This document shows, piece after piece, positions 8,903 through 17,277 of a stretch of 64,000 bases of DNA (its first letter is position 1; every line of letters starts with the position of its first letter). Made by a program: the position numbers and the translations under genes. The DNA lies in the NCBI GenBank assembly GCA_013619125.1, contig JABXKS010000080.1:28820-92819 (forward strand), in the 5' to 3' direction. A model generated the notes under the pieces. That model was not told the origin of the DNA and made no database searches. It was given only the letters and a program-made list of their open reading frames with translations. The DNA is from Clostridiales bacterium. GTDB lineage: Bacteria; Bacillota; Clostridia; Tissierellales; GPF-1.

Positions 8903-8974
8903 TTGCATTATTCCCCTTTGACTAATCATTCTGAAAGCTTTATAATAATGCAATAAGAATAAAATTTCTTGCAT
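8903..8974 (+). promoter_or_regulatory. Sigma-A promoter of the acn-icd-citrate synthase operon with flanking dyad
   Basis: TTGACT (8918-8923), a 17-base spacer and TATAAT (8941-8946) form a near-perfect promoter. TTGCATTATT (8903-8912) just upstream of the -35 and AATAATGCAA (8944-8953) over the -10 are perfect inverted repeats. A third half-site, TTTCTTGCAT, ends at 8974 just before the ribosome site. The layout suits a repressor that bridges both sides of the promoter. Confidence 0.8.
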
Positions 8975-8984
8975 GGAGGATACA

Positions 8985-10919
8985 ATGGGAAAAACATTAG
9001 CGTACAAAATTCTGGAAAAAAATTTACAAGTTGGCACATTGACACAAGGAGAAGAACTCTCCATCCGCGTCAACCAAACTTTGACTCAAGATTCAACGGG
9101 CACCATGGTTTATTTACAATTGGAAGCAATGGGCATTGATTCCATCAAAACCGATCGATCCGTTGCCTATATCGATCACAATACCTTGCAAGCCGGTTTT
9201 GAAAACGCAGACGATCATCTCTTTATTCAAACTGCGGCTGCCAAGTACGGCATCGTCTTCTCAAAACCCGGAAACGGGATCTGTCACCAATTGCATCTGG
9301 AACGTTTCGGCAAGCCTGGCGAAGTATTAATCGGCTCCGACAGCCATACCCCAACAGGCGGTGGAATCGGCATGATTGCCATCGGTTCCGGTGGATTGGA
9401 TGTTGCCGTCGCTATGGCGAAGGGCAGCTATCCTATGAAAGCACCAAAGGTATACGAAATCCATTTAATCGGCAGCTTACCGCCATGGTCTTCTGCAAAA
9501 GACGTGATTTTAGAAGTCCTTAGAAACCTCAGTGTAAAAGGCGGCGTCGGTTATATTATCGAATACACCGGCGAAGGTGTAAAATCCCTGTCCGTAACGG
9601 ACCGGGCCACCATCACCAATATGGGCGCCGAACTGGGCGCAACGACATCAATCTTCCCTTCAGATGAACAAACGCTAGATTTTCTAACTCGCCAAGGACG
9701 CGCGGGAGACTATCAACCCCTGGCAGCCGATGAGGATGCCGTTTATGACGCACGCTTGGAAATCGACCTGTCCACCCTGGTGCCTATGGTTGCAAAACCC
9801 CATAGCCCGGATGCAGTTGCAACACTTTCAGAAATTGCTGGCATGAAGGTGGATCAAGTGGCCATTGGAAGCTGTACAAACTCTTCCTATACCGACCTGA
9901 TGAAGGTAGCTACCATTTTAAAAGGCAAGAGCGTTCATCCGAATGTCAGTCTGGTTATTTCTCCAGGATCTAGCAATATCCTGAAAATGATGAGCGATAA
10001 CGGAGCCCTCGGTGATTTGATCGCCGCCGGCGCGCGAATCTTAGAAGCGGCTTGTGGACCATGTATTGGCATGGGACAAGCGCCGAAGAGCGGAGCCATC
10101 TCCCTTCGTACCTTCAATCGAAACTTCCAGGGCCGATGTGGCACCATGGATGCAGACGTCTATCTGGTCAGTCCCGAAATGGCGGCAATCGCAGCCATCA
10201 CAGGTGAAGTTACCCTGCCCGCAGAATATGGCATGGAAGCACCGGCCATCGTCCTACCAGAAACCTTTGCGAATTTTGAAAACTACTTGATCTATCCTCC
10301 AGAAGATCGAAGCGGATTGTCCGTTGTGATGGGACCGAACATCAAACCTTTCCCACTCAGCGGCGATCTACCTGAAAGTCTATCGGGTTCGTTATTATTA
10401 AAAACAGGAGACAATATCACCACGGATGACATTATGCCATCCAACGCCAAGCTATTGCCGTTCCGATCGAATATTCCGGAATTATCGAAGTATTGCTTCG
10501 GCACCATCATTCCAGATTTCAAAATGCGAGCGGAAGCTGCAGGCGGAGGATTCGTTATCGGCGGTGACAATTATGGACAGGGCTCCTCGCGTGAGCATGC
10601 CGCCCTTGTACCGCTTTATCTGGGTGTGAAGGCTGTCATTGTCAAATCATTTGCAAGGATCCATAAAAAAAACCTGATCAACTCAGGAATTCTTCCTTTG
10701 GTCTTCGTTAATCCTGCAGATTACGATCGATTCAATGAGACCGATGAATTAAAATTCAATGCGGTTCATGATGCATTGGATGGAAAAGCGTCCTTTGACT
10801 TGGTCAATGAAACCCAAGGCTTCGTTTGCAAAGTTGCCTTTGAAGGTTCCACTCGGGATGTTGAAGTCCTTAAAATTGGCGGTACCTTGAATTTCACAAA
10901 AAAGGAGATCCTATCATGA
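8985..10919 (+). CDS. acn: Aconitate hydratase
   Basis: 644 residues from the ATG at 8985, which follows GGAGGA; an earlier in-frame ATG at 8973 contains that site and is rejected. The enzyme interconverts citrate and isocitrate with a 4Fe-4S cluster. Cluster ligands are Cys297 (GSCTNSS) and Cys357/Cys360 (ACGPCIG). Other landmarks are SDSHTPTGGGIG in the N-terminal half and GQGSSREHAA in the swivel domain. The length matches the short, roughly 640-residue aconitases of Clostridia rather than the 890-residue AcnA. It leads the operon, and its stop overlaps the icd start by 4 bases. It feeds 2-oxoglutarate formation for glutamate. Confidence 0.95.
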   Translation: MGKTLAYKILEKNLQVGTLTQGEELSIRVNQTLTQDSTGTMVYLQLEAMGIDSIKTDRSVAYIDHNTLQAGFENADDHLFIQTAAAKYGIVFSKPGNGICHQLHLERFGKPGEVLIGSDSHTPTGGGIGMIAIGSGGLDVAVAMAKGSYPMKAPKVYEIHLIGSLPPWSSAKDVILEVLRNLSVKGGVGYIIEYTGEGVKSLSVTDRATITNMGAELGATTSIFPSDEQTLDFLTRQGRAGDYQPLAADEDAVYDARLEIDLSTLVPMVAKPHSPDAVATLSEIAGMKVDQVAIGSCTNSSYTDLMKVATILKGKSVHPNVSLVISPGSSNILKMMSDNGALGDLIAAGARILEAACGPCIGMGQAPKSGAISLRTFNRNFQGRCGTMDADVYLVSPEMAAIAAITGEVTLPAEYGMEAPAIVLPETFANFENYLIYPPEDRSGLSVVMGPNIKPFPLSGDLPESLSGSLLLKTGDNITTDDIMPSNAKLLPFRSNIPELSKYCFGTIIPDFKMRAEAAGGGFVIGGDNYGQGSSREHAALVPLYLGVKAVIVKSFARIHKKNLINSGILPLVFVNPADYDRFNETDELKFNAVHDALDGKASFDLVNETQGFVCKVAFEGSTRDVEVLKIGGTLNFTKKEILS

Positions 10920-11920
10920 ATCGAGTAACTTTTATTCCAGGCGACGGAATTGGACCCGAAGTCGCCAATGCGGCAAAAGAAATCATCGACGCAACCGGTG
11001 TTGCCATTGAATGGGAAACCGTGAATGCGGGAGAAGCCGTTTTTTTAGAAAAAGGTGTTCTTGTTCCCGATGAAGTCTATGAAAGCATCGAAAAAAATCG
11101 CATCGCCTTAAAGGGACCCATCACAACCCCTGTCGGTAGCGGATTCCGAAGCATCAATGTTCATTTGCGGAAACGATATGATCTTTACGCCAATATTCGT
11201 CCGATTCTCAGCTTACAGGGAGAACGATCACGCTATCCAAATCTTGATCTCGTGATTTTCCGCGAAAATACGGAGGGTCTTTATATCGGCGACGAGGAAT
11301 TTTTGGATGAAGATACGGTCATCGCCAGAAAAAGAATTACCCGAAAAGGTTCCACTCGAATCATGGAGAGTGCCTTCGCCTATGCAAAGTCAAATGGACG
11401 AAAAAAAGTCACCGTTGCTCATAAGGCAAATATCCTAAAAGACACCGACGGATTGTTTTTGACTTGCGCCCGCGCAGTCGCCGAAAAATATCCCGAAATT
11501 GAATATGAAGAAGTCATCATCGACAATATGTGCATGCAATTGGTCATCAATCCTTATCAATTCGATGTGATCGCCACCATGAATCTCTATGGTGATATCC
11601 TTTCCGATCTTTGCGCAGGTTTGGTCGGCGGATTGGGCTTGGTTCCAGGTGCCAATATTGGAGAAGACATTGCCATCTTTGAAGCCGTTCACGGCAGCGC
11701 GCCGAAAATGGCTGGCAAAAACAGTGCCGATCCAGTCGCCTTGATTCTTTCAGGCGCGAGTCTTTTGGATTACTTGGGAGAAACGGAAGCAGCAGAGAAA
11801 GTAAGAAATGCCGTTTCCTCCATTGTCAAAGAAGGCATCCATGTTACCAAAGACTTGGGCGGAACTGCGTCAACAACAGAAATGACCGCCGCAATCATCA
11901 ATAGAATGCAAGGGAAGTGA
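10916..11920 (+). CDS. icd: Isocitrate dehydrogenase (isocitrate/isopropylmalate family)
   Basis: 334 residues, the short NAD-type length. IPGDGIGPEV is the N-terminal signature; GSGFRSINVHLRKRYDLYAN holds the substrate-binding Ser/Arg region, and LYGDILSDLCAG carries the metal-binding aspartates. HGSAPKMAGK is the nucleotide-loop motif. Oxidative decarboxylation of isocitrate gives 2-oxoglutarate. A 3-isopropylmalate dehydrogenase is the alternative, but placement between aconitase and citrate synthase makes isocitrate the substrate. NAD rather than NADP use is likely from length and resemblance but cannot be proven by reading. The ATGA overlap with acn implies translational coupling. Confidence 0.92.
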   Translation: MNRVTFIPGDGIGPEVANAAKEIIDATGVAIEWETVNAGEAVFLEKGVLVPDEVYESIEKNRIALKGPITTPVGSGFRSINVHLRKRYDLYANIRPILSLQGERSRYPNLDLVIFRENTEGLYIGDEEFLDEDTVIARKRITRKGSTRIMESAFAYAKSNGRKKVTVAHKANILKDTDGLFLTCARAVAEKYPEIEYEEVIIDNMCMQLVINPYQFDVIATMNLYGDILSDLCAGLVGGLGLVPGANIGEDIAIFEAVHGSAPKMAGKNSADPVALILSGASLLDYLGETEAAEKVRNAVSSIVKEGIHVTKDLGGTASTTEMTAAIINRMQGK

Positions 11921-11924
11921 GAGA

Positions 11925-13271
11925 ATGAAGAAGGATTTCTTCGAATATCTAACAGATTTAGCCACAAAAAACAATCATATACCCGCCATTGATTTTGATC
12001 GGTACAATATCAAGCGAGGACTTCGAAACGCCAATGGCACGGGCGTCTTAGTCGGTCTGACAGAGATCGGCAACGTCGACGGCTATGATATCGTTGAGAA
12101 AACCAAGATCGCCAAGGAAGGCCGCCTGTTCTATCGCGGAATCGACATTTTCGACCTAGTCGACGGATTTCAAACCGAACACCGTCGTGGTTTTGAAGAG
12201 ACTTCTTTCCTTCTGCTTTTCGGCAAATTACCAACCACGGAAGAACTGGCAGCCTTCAACACCCTATTGGATGAAAGGCGAAACCTGCCGGAGGGATTTA
12301 CGGATTCCATGATTTTGGGCATCCCATCCCGCAACGTGATGAATAAATTGCAACGAAGCACCTTGGTTCTATACTCTTACGATGATAATCCAGATGATTT
12401 AAGCATGCGCAACCTGATGGAGCAAAGCATCAATCTAATTGCCAAGTTCCCAACCATCATCGCCTACGGCTATCAAGCAAAAGCCCGCGCGTTTGATGGG
12501 AAGAGTCTTTACATCCACTTGCCAAAACCAAATGTGGGCACCGCGGAGAATATTCTTCATATGAGCCGCCCAGACAATCAATACACCGTTTTGGAAGCGG
12601 AAACTTTGGATCTCCTCTTGGTAATCATGGCAGAGCACGGAGGTGGAAATAACTCTACCTTTGCCACCCACGTGGTCGCCTCCACAGGCACTGATACCTA
12701 TTCAGCCGTTGCCACAGCCGTCGGTTCCCTAAAGGGACCCAAGCATGGCGGTGCAAATCTTAAGGTCTGTCAAATGATGCAGACCATCAAGGACGAGGTT
12801 GATGATTGGCATGACGCCGCTCAATTGCGCCTTTATCTGGAACGACTTTTAAACAAAGACGCCTTTGATAAAAAAGGGTTGATCTATGGAATGGGACATG
12901 CCGTTTACACCAAATCAGATCCCCGTTCCGTTCTCCTTCAAAGAAAGGCAAGAGAACTTGCCCTCGAAAAGAATAGAATGAAAGAATTTGAACTTTACGC
13001 CAATATTGAGTCCATCACTCGCGCCCTCTTTTACGAACGCAAGGGACCTCATGCCCATATCGCATCCAATGTCGATTTGTATTCTGGATTTGTTCTGGAA
13101 ATGCTGGACATTCCAGAAGATCTTTACACACCAATCTTTGCCACAAGCCGAATCTCTGGCTGGTGTGCGCATCGAATGGAACAATTGGTGAGCGATGACA
13201 AAATCATCCGCCCAGCCTATAAAACTGTCAACGAACTGCATCACTATCATCCTTTAAAAGAACGAAAATAA
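11925..13271 (+). CDS. Citrate synthase
   Basis: 448 residues, Si-type citrate synthase fold. The catalytic set is present: His274 (GPKHGG), His325 (GMGHAVY) and Asp384 (SNVDLYSG), with His238 in AEHGGGNNST. The N-terminal 40 residues are longer than in the Bacillus enzyme, a form I recall from several Clostridia. It condenses oxaloacetate and acetyl-CoA. It begins 4 bases after icd and is last of the operon. A 2-methylcitrate synthase is unlikely without other methylcitrate genes. No 2-oxoglutarate dehydrogenase follows, so the operon looks biosynthetic (glutamate supply). Confidence 0.93.
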   Translation: MKKDFFEYLTDLATKNNHIPAIDFDRYNIKRGLRNANGTGVLVGLTEIGNVDGYDIVEKTKIAKEGRLFYRGIDIFDLVDGFQTEHRRGFEETSFLLLFGKLPTTEELAAFNTLLDERRNLPEGFTDSMILGIPSRNVMNKLQRSTLVLYSYDDNPDDLSMRNLMEQSINLIAKFPTIIAYGYQAKARAFDGKSLYIHLPKPNVGTAENILHMSRPDNQYTVLEAETLDLLLVIMAEHGGGNNSTFATHVVASTGTDTYSAVATAVGSLKGPKHGGANLKVCQMMQTIKDEVDDWHDAAQLRLYLERLLNKDAFDKKGLIYGMGHAVYTKSDPRSVLLQRKARELALEKNRMKEFELYANIESITRALFYERKGPHAHIASNVDLYSGFVLEMLDIPEDLYTPIFATSRISGWCAHRMEQLVSDDKIIRPAYKTVNELHHYHPLKERK

Positions 13272-13298
13272 AAAAAGACATCCTTGGATGTCTTTTTT
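13271..13298. terminator. Terminator of the citrate operon, probably bidirectional
   Basis: AAAAAAGACATCC and GGATGTCTTTTTT form an A/T-flanked perfect stem right after the citrate synthase stop, 15 bases before the end of the convergent MFS gene. Confidence 0.85.
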
Positions 13299-13312
13299 GG
13301 TTTCTATGATTT

Positions 13313-14491
13313 TCATTCATCAGCCCTGCTTTCTTTCATGCGCACCCAAACAAATCCATGGAACCCCAATGAAACCACAAGCATCACAGGAATCAAAAAG
13401 AAGGTGCGGTAGGCTGTAATTTGATCATTGAGCACCCCGACAACCACTCCGGTAAACATATTGATAAAGGAGATGCTGGTCAATACAAGACTTGTCGCTC
13501 GCACCGATTGCGAAGGAAATAAAGATTGCGCTAAGAGCAAGCTGGTCGGATAATTGATCGACATAAAGAGCCCCGCTCCCGCAATTAAGAACAGCCCTTG
13601 CTCCTTGAGTATGATTCCAGTCAAGGTAAGCAAGCACGCAGCCGACAAAGCGCTCACAAGGGTTTTCTGCGTCCCAAACCGTCCCGCAACAAATCCACCG
13701 ATCAAACGACCGATCGTATGCAAGGCCAGATAGTAAAACAAAATATTTGCCGCCTGGTTCAATTCAAGAGAAAAGCTCTCCACCATATAATTGCTAAACC
13801 ATTGTCCAATGGCCGTCTCCGCGACAATGGAGGCAGAGAATGCGCCAATCATGCCAAACAACAAGGGATTTTTTATTGTTAAGGGCCCTTCTGCTTTTCC
13901 ATGGGGCTGCACCTGATTTTGCCCCGATGGATAGGTTACGAAGAGATTGAATACAACGATCGAGATCAATCCAATCGAGGTGAACAAATAGATCCTGGAC
14001 CAAGCAAATCCCGCCCCAAGCAATTGCCCGATGGATTTCGACATAGTCATGGCACCCAAGCTATAACAAAAATGCAAGAGATTCATAAGCAAGGCTGAAT
14101 TGCGGACCGGAATTAAAGGCACCATGGTGTTTAGCCCAAAAACTAGAGGAGCGATAAAAATTGACTGCCCCACATATAAAATCGCAAAGGCAAGGGACGA
14201 TTCAACCCGCCAAAACCCAAGTGCAACAAATGCAAGTCCAATCAAGCCCACGACAATGGTCTTTTGATGCCCCCATTTTACGCAAATTTTCCCCGAAAAA
14301 TAGGTCATAATTGTAAATGAAATACTCGATGCGAATACAAGACTGCCCATCATCGTGTTTCCGATATCAAAGGACTGCTTAAAAGCGGGAATCAAGATAT
14401 TTTTCGGACTGTCGAACAATGCGAAAAACACCATCGTTCCCAATAAAAGCAAGGCCCATTTTCTTGGATTTTGGTTCTGTCTCTGCTGCAT
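13313..14491 (-). CDS. MFS transporter
   Basis: 392 residues with about 12 hydrophobic segments and a short charged N-terminus (MQQRQNQNPRK). It fits a major facilitator permease of standard length; a basic loop motif (CVKWGHQKT, about 70-78) lies where the family's loop 2-3 signature is expected. The ATG follows TAGGGGGC. Substrate unknown. It converges on the citrate operon and is preceded by a structured hairpin leader (14565-14611) that may act as a terminator between it and the HAD gene. Confidence 0.82.
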   Translation of the reverse strand: MQQRQNQNPRKWALLLLGTMVFFALFDSPKNILIPAFKQSFDIGNTMMGSLVFASSISFTIMTYFSGKICVKWGHQKTIVVGLIGLAFVALGFWRVESSLAFAILYVGQSIFIAPLVFGLNTMVPLIPVRNSALLMNLLHFCYSLGAMTMSKSIGQLLGAGFAWSRIYLFTSIGLISIVVFNLFVTYPSGQNQVQPHGKAEGPLTIKNPLLFGMIGAFSASIVAETAIGQWFSNYMVESFSLELNQAANILFYYLALHTIGRLIGGFVAGRFGTQKTLVSALSAACLLTLTGIILKEQGLFLIAGAGLFMSINYPTSLLLAQSLFPSQSVRATSLVLTSISFINMFTGVVVGVLNDQITAYRTFFLIPVMLVVSLGFHGFVWVRMKESRADE

Positions 14492-14564
14492 AATGCCCCC
14501 TAAATAATATCAACTAGTAGCAGTATAGCAGAATGATTTTAATTTGCAATCTCCTTATATAAAA

Positions 14565-14618
14565 ATATAGGTGCAAGCAACAACCAGTAAGTTGAATGCT
14601 TGCACCTATATCATACAA
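14565..14618 (-). repeat. Structured repeat element (copy A)
   Basis: A perfect 15-bp inverted repeat (ATATAGGTGCAAGCA at 14565-14579 with TGCTTGCACCTATAT at 14597-14611) encloses a smaller CAAC/GTTG hairpin. The right half and adjoining A-tract (about 14591-14620) match 41020-41050 closely, 28 of about 31 bases by eye. It may also act as a terminator in front of the MFS gene. Confidence 0.6.
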
Positions 14619-14640
14619 AAAAAGCGGAACATCATCCGCC
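14617..14640 (-). terminator. Terminator of the HAD phosphatase gene
   Basis: GCGGA (14624-14628) pairs with TCCGC (14635-14639), followed on the minus strand by seven T residues. It starts at the stop codon of the HAD gene. Confidence 0.7.
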
Positions 14641-15290
14641 TATTTTGTACCATCTAAAATTTCCAATATTTCTCTTGAATCCTCCAACAACCAATCCGGC
14701 TGTTCCGCCTCAAGAAATTGTCTGTCGTTATACCCCCACACTACGGAAGCAATATGCACACCCGATGCTCGGGCAGAATGAATATCACGCACCTCGTCTC
14801 CCACATAGAGAATTTCTTCAGGAGCCAAGCTGTATTTTTTCATAATATGTTGAACCTTCGATTGCTTGTTAAACAAAGATGCTGCCAAAACGAATTTAAA
14901 AATTTCGATGTTTTTATCTGCTAAAAATCGCAAAACATTCTTTTTTGTGTTGGAGGTAATAATCCCCAAAATCAACTCTCGTTTTCGCAACTCATCCAAA
15001 AACTCTGGAAAATGTTCTTCACAAAACTGAACCTCATGCATATTGTGACGAAGCAATTTTTGACCTCGCCGTAAAATAAACGGAAGCTGACGCGCCGACA
15101 CCTCAATGTATTCCAACAATTCCTTGAAATGCATCTTCTTCATATCGCTCAATTCTTCCCGGGTGATCTTTTTAAAGTTATATCGTTCCGCCAATTCATT
15201 GGAGATGTGAAACGCAAAATGCTCCGTATCCGCAATTGTACCGTCAAAATCGAAAATGATGCATCGAATCACTGAACTTTTTCTTTTCAT
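14640..15290 (-). CDS. HAD-superfamily phosphatase (phosphoglycolate-phosphatase-like)
   Basis: 216 residues from the ATG at 15290, which has AAGGAGGAG upstream; an earlier ATG at 15335 has no such site. The motif I DFDGTIADTE carries the nucleophile Asp14 and Asp16; motif II is LGIITSNTKK, motif III is the Lys region near NKQSKVQ, and motif IV is ILYVGDEVRD. The helical cap between motifs I and II is type C1, as in Gph/PpaX phosphatases. Likely a small phosphometabolite phosphatase; the substrate is not deducible. It lies downstream of nothing obvious and ends in its own terminator. Confidence 0.85.
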   Translation of the reverse strand: MKRKSSVIRCIIFDFDGTIADTEHFAFHISNELAERYNFKKITREELSDMKKMHFKELLEYIEVSARQLPFILRRGQKLLRHNMHEVQFCEEHFPEFLDELRKRELILGIITSNTKKNVLRFLADKNIEIFKFVLAASLFNKQSKVQHIMKKYSLAPEEILYVGDEVRDIHSARASGVHIASVVWGYNDRQFLEAEQPDWLLEDSREILEILDGTK

Positions 15291-15362
15291 CGCCACTCCT
15301 CCTTCAGCCGTGCCTTTTATTATACCATTTTTCACGGCCTTCCGTCAGCTTCTCCATCAAAT

Positions 15363-15812
15363 TTACTTTCCGTTAATCAGAAGAAGATAATTGGCTTGTG
15401 CCTCTTTTGCGGCAGATGTCCATAAGGATTCAAGATCCGATTCCCCAATAGCGGGCACCGTTTCGGAAAGAGCCAGCCCAATCAACCCCTGCTGCCAGTT
15501 TTGAATGGTTTCTCCGTCCGTGCCTGTTACGTTTTCGAACCCAAAAAAGGATTCCGCAATCGGATCCACCTCAATTAATACCTGATACGGCTCGCTGTCA
15601 TATGCAAATTCAAAGATCTGAACAACTTTCGCCGCCACGCCATCTTCACTTACCATATAGGCACGCACCAAATGATCAGATTCCAAAGAAATCCGCGAAA
15701 ACTCTTGCCCTTCTTCCACTCGATCTTGCATCATGGTTGCATATTCATCCGAACAACCCGTCATCAGCAAACCAAAGAACAAAACAGCCAATACGCCTAT
15801 CCATTTTTTCAT
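15363..15812 (-). CDS. Small lipoprotein of unknown function
   Basis: 149 residues from the ATG at 15812, preceded by GGAGGTTCTT; the ATG at 15824 overlaps that site and is rejected. The signal peptide ends in the lipobox LMTGC, so it is a lipid-anchored surface protein. The mature part is about 130 residues, acidic, with alternating strand-like segments (VLIEVDPIAESFFGFENVTG) but no domain I recognise. It stands between the kinase-fold gene and the HAD gene, all on the minus strand. No function is proposed. Confidence 0.7.
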   Translation of the reverse strand: MKKWIGVLAVLFFGLLMTGCSDEYATMMQDRVEEGQEFSRISLESDHLVRAYMVSEDGVAAKVVQIFEFAYDSEPYQVLIEVDPIAESFFGFENVTGTDGETIQNWQQGLIGLALSETVPAIGESDLESLWTSAAKEAQANYLLLINGK

Positions 15813-15848
15813 AAGAACCTCCACTTTTTCTATACCCGCAAAGAAAAA

Positions 15849-15874
15849 AATTAAGTACCTTTCGGCACTTAATT
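15849..15874 (-). terminator. Terminator of the kinase-fold gene
   Basis: AATTAAGT and ACTTAATT form a stem, extended by CC/GG, around the loop; a T-run follows on the minus strand. It overlaps the stop codon at 15869. Confidence 0.7.
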
Positions 15875-16531
15875 AAAAATCAATTCTATTGATTTCCATT
15901 CTTCCTTCTTACTCATATCTTCCATCGCTTGACGCGCCAATTCCAAATTGTATCGGAATTCCCCTTCCATGCTTTTCATCATTTGCTTCACAAATGCGAG
16001 TCGCCACTCAAACAAGCCATCCCGCATCAAAAAGATCATAAATCGGCCGAAATCCGTCTCGACAACACCGGGCCGACAATCCTCAAAATCCAATCCATAG
16101 ATCTGTCCACGCCTTAATACAAAATTGCTTGGGTGAACATCATACATGACCAAATTTTGATGTTCCATGCATGAGGCAATGGTGTGAAAATCATAAAACC
16201 AATTGATCAATCGATAAATCAAAGACTCATTAGCAGATGCATCATATTGACCCGCTTGCGCCTCTTCCATTTCAATAAGAATTTCCTCTATCGTAAGCCC
16301 TTCAATCCATTCTCGCAGAATTCCCTTGTCATCGACTTCCAATACCTGCGGAACACGCAGCGCATGTCGCCTGAGGGTTTTTAATAACATGGCTTCTCGA
16401 TCTTTTGCTTCCTGCGAAGAAAACATCTTATAGGCGCATGGTGTTTTTTCATCATTTTCAATTTCTGCATAAAACACACGATTTTGTTGATTGCCTTCGC
16501 GCGTAATTTCCTTTTTTTGTATCCACTTCAT
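15869..16531 (-). CDS. Protein-kinase-fold protein (WaaP/RIO/aminoglycoside-kinase-like)
   Basis: 220 residues from the ATG at 16531. A TTG at 16561 is excluded because a good promoter's -10 box lies directly against it. The kinase fold is suggested by CAYKMF (candidate ATP-binding Lys), the catalytic-loop-like YDVHPSNF (Asp and Asn in the kinase D-x-x-x-x-N order) and the DFG-like LDFEDCRPG. The size and motifs resemble lipopolysaccharide-core kinases and related bacterial small-molecule kinases. It is cytosolic, single-gene, with its own promoter and terminator. Substrate unknown; a lipid-sugar or small-molecule kinase is an inference only. Confidence 0.75.
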   Translation of the reverse strand: MKWIQKKEITREGNQQNRVFYAEIENDEKTPCAYKMFSSQEAKDREAMLLKTLRRHALRVPQVLEVDDKGILREWIEGLTIEEILIEMEEAQAGQYDASANESLIYRLINWFYDFHTIASCMEHQNLVMYDVHPSNFVLRRGQIYGLDFEDCRPGVVETDFGRFMIFLMRDGLFEWRLAFVKQMMKSMEGEFRYNLELARQAMEDMSKKEEWKSIELIFN

Positions 16532-16562
16532 GTCATCACCCAACTTTTCTTTAATAGACAAG

Positions 16563-16591
16563 ATTATAACAGATTTTTCATCATTTGTGAA
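16563..16591 (-). promoter_or_regulatory. Sigma-A promoter of the kinase-fold gene
   Basis: On the minus strand TTCACA (16591-16586), a 17-base spacer and TATAAT (16568-16563). Transcription would start near 16555, which supports the downstream ATG at 16531. Confidence 0.75.
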
Positions 16592-16611
16592 TACGATTTC
16601 CTCTTTGTTGT

Positions 16612-17277
16612 CTATAATTTGTCAATCCAAGCCTGAATTGCCAACAAAATCGTGATATGAGCCGGATAAAAAGCATATCCTGTCCATTTCGGTAATTCAA
16701 TTTGCCACCGAAACTCATGCCAAATTACAGGCAATGCCATGACACAAGCCAATTGAATCAGAACCACCCACTCGAAATGCCCCAATGACAAAACGCTCAA
16801 GGTGCCATATAACGCGGTCAAACCAAACAAATAGAGAAACGTTTTTTGCTTGTTTTCTCCAAACTTGTAAAAAATAAAAATAATCAATAGTCCATATCCT
16901 GCATAATCCGTTCGCAAAAATTCAGCCATCAAAATTGCGGCAACCATGCCCAACATTTCCTGCTTTTCATAAGACGATAAAAAGAAAATCCCCAGCAAGA
17001 AGGTAAATAAAACATTTAAATGTCCCGCAAAAAGTTGAAAGGGAATCTGCGTAATCAATGCAAAAGCACCCAATCGAAGGGCGTATTTTTTTCGATCCCG
17101 GGTTCGCTGAAATCCAGTCGCCAAGAGATAGGCAAAGATTGGAAATGCCAATCGCCCGAATATACGCATGGCATAATAGAGAAATGTAGGATCCTCAGAA
17201 AAAAATTGAACGCCCACATGATCCACCACCATACTGATCATTCCAATGACTTTTAAAATATCATTCCGCTTCTTCAT
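16612..17277 (-). CDS. TraX-family integral membrane protein
   Basis: 221 residues from the ATG at 17277, with GGAGGG 11 bases upstream; the reading extends back to 17406 but that part lies over the upstream gene. The start MKKRNDILKVIGMISMVVDH and FGRLAFPIFAYLLATGF are typical of TraX/YdbS-like membrane proteins with about seven or eight membrane segments. TraX in F plasmid acetylates pilin; chromosomal Bacillota homologues are of unknown role and may be acyltransferases. It overlaps the preceding tocopherol-cyclase-like gene by 17 bases, implying coupling. No conjugation genes are nearby. Confidence 0.85.
   Translation of the reverse strand: MKKRNDILKVIGMISMVVDHVGVQFFSEDPTFLYYAMRIFGRLAFPIFAYLLATGFQRTRDRKKYALRLGAFALITQIPFQLFAGHLNVLFTFLLGIFFLSSYEKQEMLGMVAAILMAEFLRTDYAGYGLLIIFIFYKFGENKQKTFLYLFGLTALYGTLSVLSLGHFEWVVLIQLACVMALPVIWHEFRWQIELPKWTGYAFYPAHITILLAIQAWIDKL

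Noticed and set aside
8973..8984. Earlier in-frame ATGs just before ribosome sites (8973, 15824, 40298)
   Set aside because: In each case the ATG is part of ATGGAGG, so the ribosome site lies within the putative codons; the next ATG is the start.
16532..16561. TTG start of the kinase-fold gene
   Set aside because: A good promoter's -10 box ends directly next to it, so the transcript would begin inside the extension.
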